NCBI RefSeq assembly: GCF_950295315.1
Contig: NC_080164.1
Coordinates: forward strand, 11,749,659-11,813,658
Direction: 5' to 3'
From: Erinaceus europaeus
Lineage: Eukaryota; Chordata; Mammalia; Eulipotyphla; Erinaceidae
DNA: 64,000 bases
Each line of letters opens with the position of its first letter. The stretch's first letter is position 1. Below, in pieces: positions 34,335 to 45,274 of the stretch. The notes below the pieces were generated by a model. That model made no database searches. It saw nothing but the letters and a program-made list of their open reading frames with translations, and was not told the origin of the DNA. The position numbers and the translations under genes were made by a program.

Positions 34335-35325
34335 TTTTCTTTTATTTTTAAAAAATTGTTTATTTATAAAAAGGAAACACTGACTAAAACATAGGATAAG
34401 AGGGGTACAACTCCATACAATTTCCACCACCAGATCTCCGTATCCCATCCCCTCCCCTGATAGCTTTCCTATTCTTTATCCCTCTGGGAGTATGGACCCA
34501 AGGTCATTGTGGGATGCAGAAGGTGGAAGGTCTGGATGCTGGAATTGCTTCCTCGCTGAACATGGGTGTTGACAGGTCGATCCATACTCCTAGCCTGTCT
34601 CTCCCTTTCCCTGGTGGGGAAGGGCCCTGGGAAAGTGGAACTCCAGGACACATTGGTGGGGTTGTCTGTCCAAGGAAGTCTGTTTGGCATCATGCGAGCA
34701 ACTGGAACCTGGTGGTTGACAAGAGAGTTAGCATACAAAGCCAAACAAATTGTTGACCAATCATGGACCTAAAGACTGGAATAGTGCAGATGAAGAGTTG
34801 GGTGTTCATCCATTTTGTAGATAGTTAATAGGCATATTTTAGTTATATTCCCAAAGGCCTGTAGCTATACCAGTTTTTTTTCTTTTTCTTTTTCTTTTCC
34901 CCCTGAGCCTGAAATCTGATATGTCAGTGGGTCCAAGTTATTGTCTGAGAAGATGATGGCATGGCTACAAAAAGGACCAGAAAGCTGGATCAGGGAAGAC
35001 AGTAGCTCCCTAATATGGGAAAGGTGTATAAATATTGTTGACTGTAAATCCCATCGATTTCATGTGATCTGGGGCCCATATTCAGCTTAGGAGCCTATGT
35101 GACCTTTGCATCCCTGTAGATCTGACCTCACATTCTGTGGTCACGAGTTGGAACATTCCAAGATGCCTCAATATCAACCCATCTTCCTCAGGTGTAGCAG
35201 AGATTATGATGTCCGTCCTCCCTTCAGAGCATGGAATACTCTCTACCGTTGTTGATCCAAGTTGAGGGCAAGGTCCTATGGGGGCTCATGGAGGGGTCTA
35301 TTATGTTGTTCCAAAATTTATTAGT
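34335..35325 (-). mobile_element. L1 3' UTR, long-UTR subfamily
   Basis: Reverse strand: tail side at 34,335-34,380, the common 3' end to about 34,790, then the extra block shared with 31,915-32,715 (AAATCTGATATGTCAGTGG, CACATTCTGTGGTCACGAG, TCCATCTTCCTCAGGTGTAG-like). This confirms that the extra block belongs to an L1 subfamily and not to one odd copy. Confidence 0.88.
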
Positions 35326-35454
35326 CACAAGTCACTAATGTGTATTGGATGTCTGAAAAGACTAAATGGAATGACAAACAATGCATGAACATTAGTGCAT
35401 TGGTGTCTCATTGTACTTTCTGCTTTCTCTTTCTTTCTCCTTTTATCTCTCTCT

Positions 35455-35632
35455 TCCTTCATCTTTATTTATTTTGATAGAACAGAGATAAATTTGGGGT
35501 AGGGGGACTGCAGCCCTGCTTCACTACCCATAAGGCTTCCAACCTGCAGGTGAGGACCTGGAACTAAAACTCTGATCTTTCCTTTTGGTAATGTGTGTGC
35601 TCAACTAGGTGCTCCACTACCTGACCTTCACT
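35455..35632 (-). mobile_element. tRNA-derived SINE, type 2
   Basis: Reverse strand: AGGTCAGGTAGTGGAGCACC head, CCTGCTTCACTACCCATAAGG-equivalent core, and an ATAAATAAAGATG tail. Confidence 0.8.
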
Positions 35633-35704
35633 TGAGTGTCTAATATTCCTATACTTTTGTGTTGGTGGTAGTGGGGTAGCATGGGGAGGAGGGGGCTCAG
35701 GTTC

Positions 35705-35707
35705 TCT

Positions 35708-35747
<40 letters not shown>

Positions 35748-35930
35748 TGGGCAGACAGAAATTGAGAGAGAAAGTGGAGATAGACATGGAGAAAGAAAAA
35801 AGAGAGACCTGCAATATTGTTTCACTGCTTATGAAACTCCCTCCTACAGGTGGGGCCTAGGGGTTTAAACCAGTGTCCTCTGTGCTCAACCAGGTGCAAG
35901 GCTACCCAATCCCACATTTTTCTGGCATTC
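35705..35930 (-). mobile_element. tRNA-derived SINE, type 2, with (TAAA)n tail
   Basis: Reverse strand: GGGATTGGGTAGCCTTGCACC head, AAACCCCTAGGCCCC box and a long (AAAT)n tail at 35,709-35,748. Confidence 0.82.
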
Positions 35931-35934
35931 ATTC

Positions 35935-36219
35935 TGTTGGCCAGTACACCAGCTCCCCCCTGCTTAACACTGTGGTCTATTTGCATAATCACTGTTTTAC
36001 CTGAGACCACCCTGCTTGCAGGGCACTGGTTTAATCCCACTGGTTCGCACTTTCTTTTCGCTCCAGCCCCTCTCCTAGTCACACCCTGTTTTCCACCTTA
36101 CCACTTCCTTCCTGGAAACTATAAATGCAGATTCTTTTCTCAATAAACATTGCACTGCTTCCCAGCTCAGCCATGAGTCCCTGGTCCTCTGTCTCCCCTC
36201 CCGCGAAGCTAGCCAGGAA
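35935..36219 (+). mobile_element. solo LTR of an endogenous retrovirus, same family as 62.1 kb
   Basis: Begins TGTTGG and shares blocks in order with the 3' LTR at 62,147-62,569: CCCCCCTGCTTAACACTGT, GGGCACTGGTTTAATCCCACTGGTTC, CACCCTGTTTTCCACC, then AATAAA at 36,142-36,147 and CAGCTCAGCCATGAGTCCC. CATTC occurs on both sides (35,930-35,934 and 36,220-36,224), a possible target duplication. The right terminus is eroded compared with the canonical CAACA. There is no internal retroviral sequence. Confidence 0.83.
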
Positions 36220-36343
36220 CATTCTATGCTACTAAATGGAAAACTGGATCTTTAGGGTTAAGTTTTGACTAATTCTCTGTCACACTAAAGCTCAGTGAGC
36301 TTCTCTTATGGCTATTTTATGAAGGTTTTATTTACAGTAATAT

Positions 36344-36347
<4 letters not shown>

Positions 36348-36394
<47 letters not shown>
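36348..36394. repeat. (TA)n microsatellite
   Basis: About 20 TA units, just left of a SINE insertion. Confidence 0.95.
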
Positions 36395-36395
<1 letters not shown>

Positions 36396-36429
36396 AGTGC
36401 AGATGTATAAACTCACAGAATTATTTTTT

Positions 36430-36700
36430 AAGTATTTAGTTATTTATTCTCTTTTATGGTCCTTCTTTTATTGTCGTAGTTATTATTGTTGTTGTCGTTG
36501 TTGGATAGGACAAAGAGAAATGGAGAGAGGAGGGGAGACAGAGAGGAGGAGAGAAAGATAGACACCTGCAGACCTGCTTCACCACCTGTGAAGTATTCCT
36601 CTGCAGGTGGGGAACTGAAGGCTGGAACCTAGATCCTGAAGCCGGTCCTTGTGCTTTGCACCATGTGCACTTAATCCTCGCTGTGCTACCGCCCGACCCC
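36430..36700 (-). mobile_element. tRNA-derived SINE, type 1, with target duplication
   Basis: Reverse strand head GGGGGTCGGGCGGTAGCAC, core and CAACAACAATAATAAC tail. Perfect 14-bp target duplications CAGAATTATTTTTT lie at 36,416-36,429 and 36,701-36,714. Confidence 0.94.
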
Positions 36701-36714
36701 CAGAATTATTTTTT

Positions 36715-37370
36715 GCAAGATGAGTATCTTGTTAAAAATAAAAGAGATGCTCAAATAAAAATATCAGAGGGTAAGCAGATGGACATCTTCACTCACTATC
36801 CCCCATGTATTTAGAGCTCCTGTGCTATAGTTGGATGTAAGAGTTGCCAGATGCCGATGTCCAAGCCTCATACACCAGAATTCCCCAACCAGGTTAGTAA
36901 AAGCACTCCCACATTTCAAGTCCCTGTATAAATCCCATTTAATATGCTATTAAAGTGTAACTTATTTAATTTCAAAATTAACCTTGTTGATTCAATACAT
37001 ACTTTTATTTCATGGGTCACTGATATTTTATTAGTGCTCACAATATTATTATTTTAATTTTAAAGGCACTGTATTCTATTAAAAATCTAACATCTAAACT
37101 AGTCTTTTGCAACCATAAAAAATATCCCCCCCCAGTTATATGATTTTGGAAGCATTTTAGATATGTCTGGTATGGCGAATAAAATAGAGCTCCAGTCAAA
37201 ACTTTGAAAATTATATTCAATAATGTATGCATCTTAAAACAAAAAAAGATCATCGTGTTTTGTGTGCAGTCAACCCCAAACACTAAGGAATATGGTTACG
37301 TAAGTCTGATTTATTGTGCAACCTAGTTCTTGTTTGAAAGAGATATTATTTAAGCAGAAAGCTAGGTTTC
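36715..37370. other. no recognisable feature
   Basis: AT-rich, unique-looking sequence. Confidence 0.5.
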
Positions 37371-37374
37371 TCCG

Positions 37375-37625
37375 TCTGAGAATATTGATGGACCCACTAA
37401 AGCCCACGTCCTGAGGAGAAACTATTACAGAAGTTAGAGCTCCTACCTTTTGCTCCCCAGAAAGTATTTTGACCCATACTCCCAGAGGAATAAATGAACA
37501 GGAAGTTTCCAGTAGAGAGGATGGTATGTGGAACTATGATGGGTGGGGTGTATGGTTTTATATATCTATTATCTTATCTGGCAACCTGGTAAATAAATAT
37601 TGAGTCACTAATAAAATTAATAGAA
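37375..37625 (+). mobile_element. older L1 3' end
   Basis: Diverged L1 3' end: AACTATTACAGAAGTTAGAGC, CCCATACTCCCAGAGGAATA, GGAAGTTTCC and a TAAATAAATATTG tail. Confidence 0.75.
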
Positions 37626-37674
37626 AAGAATGAAAATCAGCTTTCTGAAGTCATTATTTAAAAAAAATTTAACC

Positions 37675-37871
37675 TTTATTTTTTGAAAAGAAACAGAAAT
37701 AAATTGTGAGGAAAGGGGGAACTAGAGTGGGAGAGAGACAGAGAAACACCTGCAGACCTGCTTCACCGCTCGTGAAACTTTCCCCCTGCAGGTGGGAACC
37801 AAGGGCTTGAACCCAGATCCTTGTGCACTATAATGTGTGCACTTAACCCAGTGCACCACCGCCTGGCCCCA
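37675..37871 (-). mobile_element. tRNA-derived SINE, type 2
   Basis: Reverse strand: GGGGCCAGGCGGTGGTGCAC head, GGTTCAAGCCC box, CACCTGCAGGGGGAAAG core, near consensus. Confidence 0.9.
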
Positions 37872-38438
37872 TAGTCATTATTTTATGGATCAAGAGAAAG
37901 CCTTGTGTCAAACAACACAGTGGTTGGAGACACTGTACCTGGGCTCTGAGTCACTTGAGTTACATACAACTCACCCCCCTACCATGTAACTAGCTTAGGT
38001 GTTTTTATTTACCACCCTCACACACATTTAGTTTTTCATCTTTCAAATGTGAATGCCAGCATACCTGGGAAGGAGCCAGCTTCACCATGTACACGGTATT
38101 CTATAAGATTCTAGAAGACATTATGAGCTAGACAGGCAAATTCTTTGCTGCTTTGCTAGGGAAAAGCAAACACAAGCATAAATATATGGCATTCTGATGA
38201 AAGGTGATCTGTCAGCATGTGGGATAGAAATTACAATTCATACAAAAATATGCCAGTATATTTTAAAATCTTAATGAAGAAGATACAATTAGAGAATAGT
38301 TTTAAGTGATGAAAACTGAAAACCAAATAATGCCTGATACCTATCAGGATGTGTAAGAAACACTCAAAGTCTAACAAAGTGCTGACCATTTAACTCAGGA
38401 TGGCATTCAGATCACTGCTTTATTAAAATGTATTTTAG
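37872..38438. other. no recognisable feature
   Basis: Unique-looking sequence; no coding signature. Confidence 0.5.
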
Positions 38439-38439
38439 T

Positions 38440-38655
38440 GGGAGTTGGGCAGTAGCACAGTGGGTTAAGTGCATGTGATGAAAAGCACAATGACCGGCAT
38501 AATGATCTTAGTTCAAGCCCCAGCACCCCAACTGCAAGGGAGTCACTTCACAGGTGGTGAAGCAGGTCTACAGGCGTCTCTCTGTCTCTCTTCCTCTCTA
38601 TCTCCCTCTTCTCTCTCAATTTCTCTCTGTCTTTAACCAATAATATATATATAGT
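38440..38655 (+). mobile_element. SINE with type 1 head and type 2-like 3' part
   Basis: Head GTGGGAGTTGGGCAGTAGC and core GGTGGTGAAGCAGGTCTACAGG are type 1. The rest (TCTCTCTGTCTCTCTTCCTC ... ACCAATAATATATATA) resembles type 2 and lacks the CAA-rich segment. It is either an intermediate subfamily or a recombinant. Confidence 0.8.
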
Positions 38656-38840
38656 ATTTTAGTGACTGGGTGGTGGTGCATGTGGTAGAAGACACACATT
38701 GCCTCCCTCAAGGATGCAGGTTCAGGTCCCGGCCCCTGACTGCGGAGGGAACACATCATGAGGAGTGGAGCTTTGACTCTACTCTTCTCTCTGCCTCTCT
38801 CTTCCTCTCTATTTCGCTGTTTCTTACCCTCTATTAAGAC
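38656..38840 (+). mobile_element. older SINE, type 2-like
   Basis: GTGACTGGGTGGTGGTGC head, GGTTCAGGTCCCGGCCCC box, then CT-rich sequence. Diverged. Confidence 0.7.
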
Positions 38841-38847
38841 CGGTCAC

Positions 38848-39145
38848 GGGGGCTGGGGCGGGGGCGGGAGATAGCACAACCGGTTAGGCACATGGTGTGA
38901 AGCGCAAGAACCTGTGCAAGGATCCTGGTTCCAGTCCCTTGTTCCCCACCTGCAGGGGGGTTGCTTCACAAGCGGTGAAGCAAATCCGCAGGTGTCTTTT
39001 TCACTCCCTCTCTGTCTTCCTCTCCTCTCTCAATTTATCTCTGTCTTATCCAACAACGTTAGAAATAACAACAACAATAATAATAACAATGATAAACAAC
39101 AACGGCAACAAAATGAAGGGGGACAGCCTCCAGGAACAGTGGATG
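38848..39145 (+). mobile_element. tRNA-derived SINE, type 1, long-subtype start of extension
   Basis: GGGAGATAGCACAACCGGTTAGG head, GATCCTGGTTCCAGTCCC box, GGTGAAGCAAATCCGCAGGTG core and AACAACAATAATAATAAC. The beginning of the long-subtype extension (GCCTCCAGGAACAGTGGATG) follows and then dissolves into the purine repeat. Confidence 0.85.
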
Positions 39146-39395
39146 GGAGAGAAGGGGAGAGGAGGTGAGGGGAGACTAGAGATAATGGGAGGGGAGAGGA
39201 AAATATGGCAGGGGAGAGGAGGAGAAGGGAAGAGGAGACTAGAGGAGACTAGAGGAGGGGAGAGGAGGGGAGAGGAGAGGAGAGGAGAGGAGAGGAGAGG
39301 AGAGGAGAGGAGAGGAGAGGGGAGGGGAGGGGAGGGGAGGGGAGGGGAGGGGAGGGGAGAAAGGAGAGGAGAGAGGAGAGGAGAGAAGAGTATCA
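39146..39395. repeat. GA-rich minisatellite, (GGAGA)n and (GGGGA)n
   Basis: Almost pure purine on the forward strand. Pentamers AGAGG dominate 39,240-39,320 and GGGGA 39,320-39,357. The 174- and 116-codon frames crossing it are artefacts of composition. Confidence 0.93.
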
Positions 39396-40285
39396 CTCAT
39401 GAGATGCTTGAAGCCTCATAACTCCAAGTCAATGGTTTGCAAATTGAACTACTTCCTTAGACACAATTTCTTCCAAATAATGAAAAAATATTGCAATATG
39501 ACATCAAATAGTTCATTACTTAGAAAAATATAGAAACATTATCAATCCATTTTATGATGCTCTAGCATCACTCCCTGAAGTAAACTATGATTCATCTTAT
39601 CTATAATTGCCAAACAATGAATCTGTGAATTCAGCTACAGGAATTTTTGAAGTAATTTACTGACATCAGTATATTAGGAGAAGACTCCGGGACAAACTAG
39701 TAGGACTTATATCATTATTGCTGTTAGGAAATTAATTATTACAAATAAATATGGGTAAATATTTTCCTCAAGTATGACATATACACTAAACTACCAGGAC
39801 ATTAATTATGGTCATCAAAATTAATGTGTACTGAAAAGTATTGAATTTATTTTTAGTAATTAAGGATTATAGAAATAATCCAACTATCTCCTTTGCTATG
39901 CCACATTTTAAAACTGTATCCAGGATTGGAGACAAAGTTCAGCGCTTGGTAATTAGAAGAAAATATATTACTATTTATGAGCTGTTTTTGTAGAAATGCA
40001 AGATAATTAACCAAATTATGACTGAAAATATTATAAATTGGATGAAACTTTCCTAATACACTAGCAGTAACCAATTAGATGATGGAATAAAATAATGTGC
40101 TATTTAGGATAGTAACAGAACAGAATTGACAGAATAGATGAATAAATATGGAAAACTCATAGAAACAAAACCAAAAATCTCCAAAATACTGTGCATACAA
40201 AACATATGATAGCATGTTTCTGTGGTTTTATTTGACAGTATCAAACAATAGAAGAATATTATGTTTCCTTAAATCAGAATCTAAG
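39396..40285. other. no recognisable feature
   Basis: AT-rich unique-looking sequence. Confidence 0.5.
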
Positions 40286-40287
40286 GG

Positions 40288-40399
40288 TGGGGAGACAGCA
40301 TAATGATTATGCAAAAGATTTTCATGTCTGAGGCTCTGAGGTCCCAGGTACAATTCAGAGCATGAACATCATCCAGAGCTGAATGGTGCTCTGGCAATG
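40288..40399 (+). mobile_element. tRNA-like SINE, type 3, head of a repeat-tailed copy
   Basis: GGGGAGACAGCATAATGATTATGC head, CTGAGGTCCCAGGTACAATTC box, then TGGTGCTCTGGCAATGCTC leading into the microsatellite, which replaces its CT-rich tail. Confidence 0.8.
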
Positions 40400-40554
40400 C
40401 TCTCCCTCTCCCTCTCCCTCTCCCTCTCCCTCTCCCTCTCCCTCTCCCTCTCCCTCTCCCTCTCCCTCTCCCTCTCCCTCTCCCTCTCCCTCTCCCTCTC
40501 CCTCTCCCTCTCCCTCTCCCTCTCCCTCTCCCTCTCCCTCCCCCTCTCCCTCTC

Positions 40555-40556
<2 letters not shown>
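40400..40556. repeat. (CCCTCT)n microsatellite
   Basis: About 26 almost perfect hexamers, in the place of the CT-rich SINE tail. Open frames through it are Ser-Pro, Ser-Leu or Glu-Gly repeats and not genes. Confidence 0.97.

Positions 40557-40606
<50 letters not shown>
40557..40606. repeat. (TA)n microsatellite
   Basis: About 24 TA units, directly following the hexamer repeat. Confidence 0.97.
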
Positions 40607-40609
<3 letters not shown>

Positions 40610-40847
40610 ATAAAATAATTAAAATCAAGCTTTAAATCAGATTGTTAAATTATTCCTTTTTTTCCCACAGCTCAAAAATTTGTTATTGGAAGGATTATTG
40701 GTTTATAGTCAAAAGTAAAATATGGTAACTACTACATATGTAGCATTTCTCTGTCTTTCCCATAACACTGTAACCCTCCACCTAGGTCCTCCTCCACCAT
40801 CATGTTAAATTATTTCTGGCAAGGACAGTTTAGAAGTAAAATGTTCT

Positions 40848-41045
40848 TGGAGGGGCTATGTGTTGGCACACCTTACTATGTACAAGGATCTAGATTCAAG
40901 CCCCCAGTCCCCAGCTGCAAGTGGAAAGCTTTTGAAGTGGTGATGCAGGGCTGTGGGTGTGTCCCTGCTTCTCTCCCTCTCTGTCCCCCCTTCCTCTCAA
41001 ATTCTAGCTGTCTCTATCTGATAAAGACATAAAGGTAATTGAAAA
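40848..41045 (+). mobile_element. tRNA-derived SINE, type 2
   Basis: GGAGGGGCTATGTGTTGGC head, GATTCAAGCCCCCAGTCCCC box, GGAAAGCTTTTGAAGTGGTG core, and tail TGATAAAGACATAAAGG. Confidence 0.82.
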
Positions 41046-41204
41046 GAAATTATTTTTCTAAAATATTATTAGCAAGTTTGATTGGAAGACTTCACAGATA
41101 ATTTTAAAATAGAAATTGCCATGGAGCTGTTTAATGGTTCATTTAGATAATGTGGTGCTTCTTGAATGATTTTTTTTTTTTTCACAGAACTTCTCAGCTG
41201 GTTT

Positions 41205-41285
41205 ATGGTGGTTCTGGGAATTGAACCTGGGACATTTTTTTTCAGCTTAAGGCATGAGTCTTACTTTCCATACCATTATGCTATC
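41205..41285 (-). mobile_element. older tRNA-like SINE, type 3 fragment
   Basis: The reverse strand shows a tRNA-like head (ATAATGGTATGGAAAGTAAG) and B-box-like CCCAGGTTCAATTCCCAG. Short remnant. Confidence 0.6.
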
Positions 41286-41689
41286 ATTTAATTTAATTTA
41301 ATTTATCATCAAGTACCCCAGTGAAGTGATTTCATAAAATAAAAATCAACATTTATCAAAGCCTTACTGGAAATGTATGCACTGTGCAGAATTGTTACTT
41401 TGTTAATGGTCTAAAATGAAAAGCAGTTACATGAATGTGCATAACATTGATGATTATAGTAGAAATATGTATGTGGCACAGCATGGAAGCGAGTTGAGTT
41501 TCAACAATAGAGTACTGAACAGTGATGGAGATTTATATGAGAGACAGAGGTTTACTGACTAAAAAGCTTGTTGTAGAACACCGTCCATCACTATCTTAGT
41601 CAGTGAAAGAGAAGACAAAATTGTTAAGTGAATTTTTAAATACATATATGAAATTTTCAGAATACAGAACACTTTTTTGTTGTTGTTGT
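41286..41689. other. no recognisable feature
   Basis: Contains a short (AATTT)n stretch at about 41,287-41,306; otherwise unique-looking. Confidence 0.5.
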
Positions 41690-41975
41690 GATCCTTGCCT
41701 CCAGGGTTATCACTGGGGCTTGCTGCCAGAACTACAAATCCACAACTCCTGGTGGCGATTATTTCTGTTTTATTGGATAGGACAAAGAGAAACTGAGAGA
41801 GAAGGAGGAGATGGAGAGGGAGGGGAGAAGATAGACACCAGCAGACTTGCTTCACCTCTTATAAAATGACCCCTCTGCAGGTGGGGAGAGCCAGAGACTG
41901 GAACCCAGATCCTTGCATGGGTCCTTGTGCTTAGTACTATGTGTGCTTAACCAGGGGTGTCACCGCCAGGCCAGC
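41690..41975 (-). mobile_element. tRNA-derived SINE, long subtype, lacking the CAA-rich segment
   Basis: Reverse strand: TGGCCTGGCGGTGACACCC head, GGTTCCAGTCTCTGGC box, then the long-subtype extension (ACCAGGAGTTGTGGATTTG ... ATAACCCTGGAGG) next to TCTCTTTGTCCTATCCAAT. Confidence 0.85.
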
Positions 41976-42309
41976 TAGGACAAAATATTTGTGTGAATAT
42001 ATAAGAATAGATAGGAATGTAGGTATGAAGAAAATAGTCATTTATACACAGTGACAAAGGAATGTAGATTTACATATCTAACTAACTAATGTGTAGCATT
42101 GGCTTAAAGCTATTGTTCATTTATTTCACCAAAACATCTCTGATTTAGATGATTCTCTCTTTAATGAGCACCCACTGCTTTTATAGGCAGGGGAAGGAAA
42201 ATAAGTATTCAGAATCTAGTGAGAAGGCACTATTTTCAGTGAGTATTTGCCCTTCCACTGACAGCTTTGCATCCACTAAAGATTCAGACACGTGTCTTCT
42301 GTGACAGTC

Positions 42310-42405
42310 CTGGAGGCATTGAACAGACACTTTTATGAGCATCTAATGACCAAATATTTACAAGTCCTCACAACACCTCTTGAAGTCAGTAAGGGAAGTA
42401 TACAG
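42310..42405 (-). mobile_element. possible MIR fragment
   Basis: 'GAGCATCTAATGACCAAATA' and TTACAAGTCCTCACAACACC resemble the reverse complement of MIR ('aatcctcacaacaaccct'). Short. Confidence 0.4.
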
Positions 42406-42689
42406 TTCCTTCTTAAGCAAACCCTGTTTGAAGTTCCTCCTTCACCCATCTTGACAAGATTGTCAAATATTTCCCATTCTGGAAAGTGCAACTGATAGGC
42501 GGTTCTTTCTTTGTATAGTAAAAAGAATAGCAAAGCCTTATAATATCCAAAAATGTGATGAGATTACCTGAAGGAAACACGCAAGCCTGCTTTAGTCGTC
42601 TAATTACAGGGACTCCACAGATTTCCAGAAACAACTTCTGTCAATCTGTGGATGTGAGGCATACAAGATGCCATGCCCTTCCATTATAT

Positions 42690-43450
42690 ATATATATATT
42701 ATTAGTGACTTAATGATGATTTATAAAATTATAAGATGACAGGAGTACAATTCCACACTATTCTTGCCACCAGAGCTCGGTGTCCCCATTCCCTATATTA
42801 GAAAACACAATAGTTCTCCCAAGGTCACAAACATCTGTTGACTAGTAGTTCTGTAACCATCTACATATATATATATTTGCCCATTATTTATTATTATTAT
42901 TATTATTATTATTTTGCCTTCAGGGTTATTGCTGGGGCTTGGTGCTGGCACTACAAATCCACTGCTCCTGGATGCCATTTTCTTCCCATTTTTGTTGCCC
43001 TTGTTGCTCTTGTTATTATTGTTATTGATGTCATCACTGTTGGATAGGACGGAGAGAAATGGAGAGAGGAGGGGAAGACAGAGAGGGGGAGAGAAAGACA
43101 GACACCTGCAGACCTGCTTCACCCCTTGTGTAACCCGCTGTGCTATCTACTGACCCCCCCCCCCCGTTTGCCTATTATTTTAATGGTCCTCCTTTCTTTT
43201 CTTTTCAAAGTCACATACGGATTACTGTCTCCTAATTTCCTTCCATCATTCCTCTTTTCTCCCAGGGTCTTGATGGAATTGGAGTTCAGAGCCCTCTGGT
43301 CATCTTTCCCTAACATTTATACATCTGGAAGTATGGGCCAAAATTCTTTATAGAGTGCAGAAGGTGGGAGTCCTAGCTTCTTTAATTGGGCATGGGTCAG
43401 CACCCATTTTTGGTTGGTGGATTTTGTAATAACACTGCGACTCTGTTTTC
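42690..43450 (-). mobile_element. old L1 3' end split by a SINE
   Basis: Reverse strand: distal tail part at 42,690-42,890 (TTATAAAATTATAAGATGACAG, ACAATTCCACACTATTC) and the more 5' part at 43,166-43,450 (CCATACTTCCAGATGTATAAATG-equivalent, GACCCATGCCCAATTAAAG-equivalent). The two parts are separated by the next entry. Confidence 0.75.
42895..43165 (-). mobile_element. tRNA-derived SINE, long subtype, inserted in the old L1
   Basis: Reverse strand: a shortened head (the tRNA-like B region is deleted), core GTGAAGCAGGTCTGCAGGTG, and the extension GGCATCCAGGAGCAGTGGATT ... AACCCTGAAGGC with a (AAT)n tail at 42,887-42,912. TTTGCCCATTATTT to its left and TTTGCCTATTATTT to its right (one mismatch) look like the target duplication. 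Confidence 0.85.
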
Positions 43451-43474
43451 TTTTTTTAAATTCTTAAAAAAAAA

Positions 43475-43675
43475 TTTTGTATTATCTTTATTTTATTTAG
43501 CCAGAAATCTAGAGGGAAAGGAGAGATACACAGGGAAAGACAGAGAGACACCTTCAACACTGCTCCAGCACTCACAAAGCTTTCCCTCTGCAGGTAGAAA
43601 CAGAGTGCTTGAACCCTGGTCCTTGTTCATTCTAACAGGCATTCTCAACTAGGTGTGGTGCCAACTGGCCCCATT
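43475..43675 (-). mobile_element. tRNA-derived SINE, type 2
   Basis: Reverse strand: GGGGCCAGTTGGCACCACACC head, GGGTTCAAGCACTC box, CTGCAGAGGGAAAGCTTTG core and a TAAATAAAATAAAG tail. Confidence 0.85.
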
Positions 43676-44030
43676 TATTACTTTTTTATTGAAAAAAAAT
43701 CAGTTTATTATCTTCAGTAGTGCATTATGTAAAAAATAGGAAGCATGCATTGCTTTCATAATTAAAATAAGTTTACATTGAAAAACTTAAAATAGTGAAT
43801 CTGCAACCTGATAGTTAACTGTTACACTATTGAACTGCCATAAAAGGGTCTCTTTGTTCCTTTTTATGCCTTTCTGAGAAGTGTACTTTTAAAGATGTTG
43901 AAGCTTCTTGTTATTTTGTTGTTGTTGTTGTTGGAAAGGTTTAAAGTATGCTTTACAGTGTAGTCTTTTAAAAATTAATGTTAATTCTTTCTTGAAAGTT
44001 TTTTAAATTAATTAATTAATTCACTGATTC
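43676..44030. other. no recognisable feature
   Basis: AT-rich with a short (GTT)n run at about 43,915-43,933. Confidence 0.5.
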
Positions 44031-44034
44031 ATTA

Positions 44035-44353
44035 ATTTGCCTCCAGAGCTATTGCTGGGGCTCGGTGCCAGCATTAAAAATCGACTGCTCCTGAATGCTA
44101 TTTTTCCCTTTATGTTGTTATTGTTGTTGTCTTTATTGTTATGTTGTTGTTGTTGGATAGGACAGAAAGAAATGGACAGAGGAGGGGAAGACAGAGAGGG
44201 GGAAAGAAAGACAGACACCTGCAGACCTGCTTCACCGCTTGAGAAGCGATTCCCCTTCAGGTGGGGAGCATGGAGCTCCAACCGGGATCCTTATGCTGGT
44301 CCTTGTGCTTTGTACCATGTGCGTTTAACCTGCTGCGCTACTGCCAGACCCCT
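44035..44353 (-). mobile_element. tRNA-derived SINE, type 1, long subtype
   Basis: Reverse strand: GGGGTCTGGCAGTAGCGCAGC head, A- and B-box-like sequences, core, CAACAACAACATAACAATAAAG, and extension AGCATTCAGGAGCAGTCGATT ... CAATAGCTCTGGAGG. Confidence 0.92.
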
Positions 44354-44389
44354 AAGGTAAAGTCTTAAACACACAGGAATTATCTCTCA

Positions 44390-45083
44390 TCTCCCCTTAA
44401 CTGGTATCTAGGAGATATACCTGGACCTCAATGTCCCTTCACCCTGTCCCTTCCCCTTCTTCCCCAGAGTTCTTTACTTTGGTGCAATACACTATGCCCA
44501 GTCCAATGTTAACCTCATATTTTCCCTTAATGCCCTTTATTCTTAAGCTCCATTTATGAATAAGATCATTCAGTGTTGATCCTTCTCTATCAGGCTTTTC
44601 TCACTAAAAAAGATACCTTTAAGTTCTGACCAAGATATTGCAAAGGAGCTGACCTCACTTTAAAGTGTTGCATGGTATTTTATGGTGTATATATACACCA
44701 AACTTTATTAGCCATTAATCTGTCACTGGTGATCTGAGTTGCTTGCAAGTCTGTGCTATTACAAAGTGTGATGCTATGAACATAGGTGAGTATAGATTTT
44801 TGTTCATAGTTTTTTTCTCCCTGGGTATATCCCAAGGAGAGGGATTGCTAGGTCATAAGGTAACTTCATTTCTAGAGTTCTGGTAAATCTTCATAGGGGT
44901 TGGGCCAATTTCTATTCCCACTGGCAAGATAGAAAATTACCCTCCCTCCTCCCCCGCAACCACTCCAACAATTGGTGTTTTTGTTTTTTCTAATGTATGG
45001 CTTTCTGACAGGTGTAAAGTGGTATCTCATTGTTTTTTGTTTATTTGCATATTTCCAAGATCTTCAGTGACTTCAACCTTCTT

Positions 45084-45114
<31 letters not shown>

Positions 45115-45215
45115 TTCTTATTCTTATTCTTATTCTTATTCTTTTTTTCATATGTTCATTGGCTCTTTGGATCTCTTCTTTGGAGATGATTCTTTGTTTT
45201 CCTGTAACATTACAG
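44390..45215 (-). mobile_element. old L1, ORF2 end and 3' UTR, with embedded (TTC)n
   Basis: The reverse strand parallels 29,100-29,760 of the young L1: 'GGTGTATATATACACCAAAC', 'CTATGAACATAGGTGAG', 'GGTATATCCCAAGGAGAGG', and 'TCATATGTTCATTGGCTCTT'. It is decayed. A (TTC)n then (TTATTC)n microsatellite at 45,078-45,145 interrupts it. Confidence 0.85.
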
Positions 45216-45274
45216 ATAAACAAAGAAGTAGGTGAGAAACTATCTTGCTCTAAAAATATCCAAGAAAAATAATG

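Noticed and set aside
38897..39421. 174-codon frame and the 116-codon frame opposite
   Set aside because: SINE body plus GA-rich minisatellite. No domain and strongly biased composition.
40355..40607. Repeat arrays as a CRISPR-like structure
   Set aside because: Contiguous microsatellites without spacers in a mammalian context.
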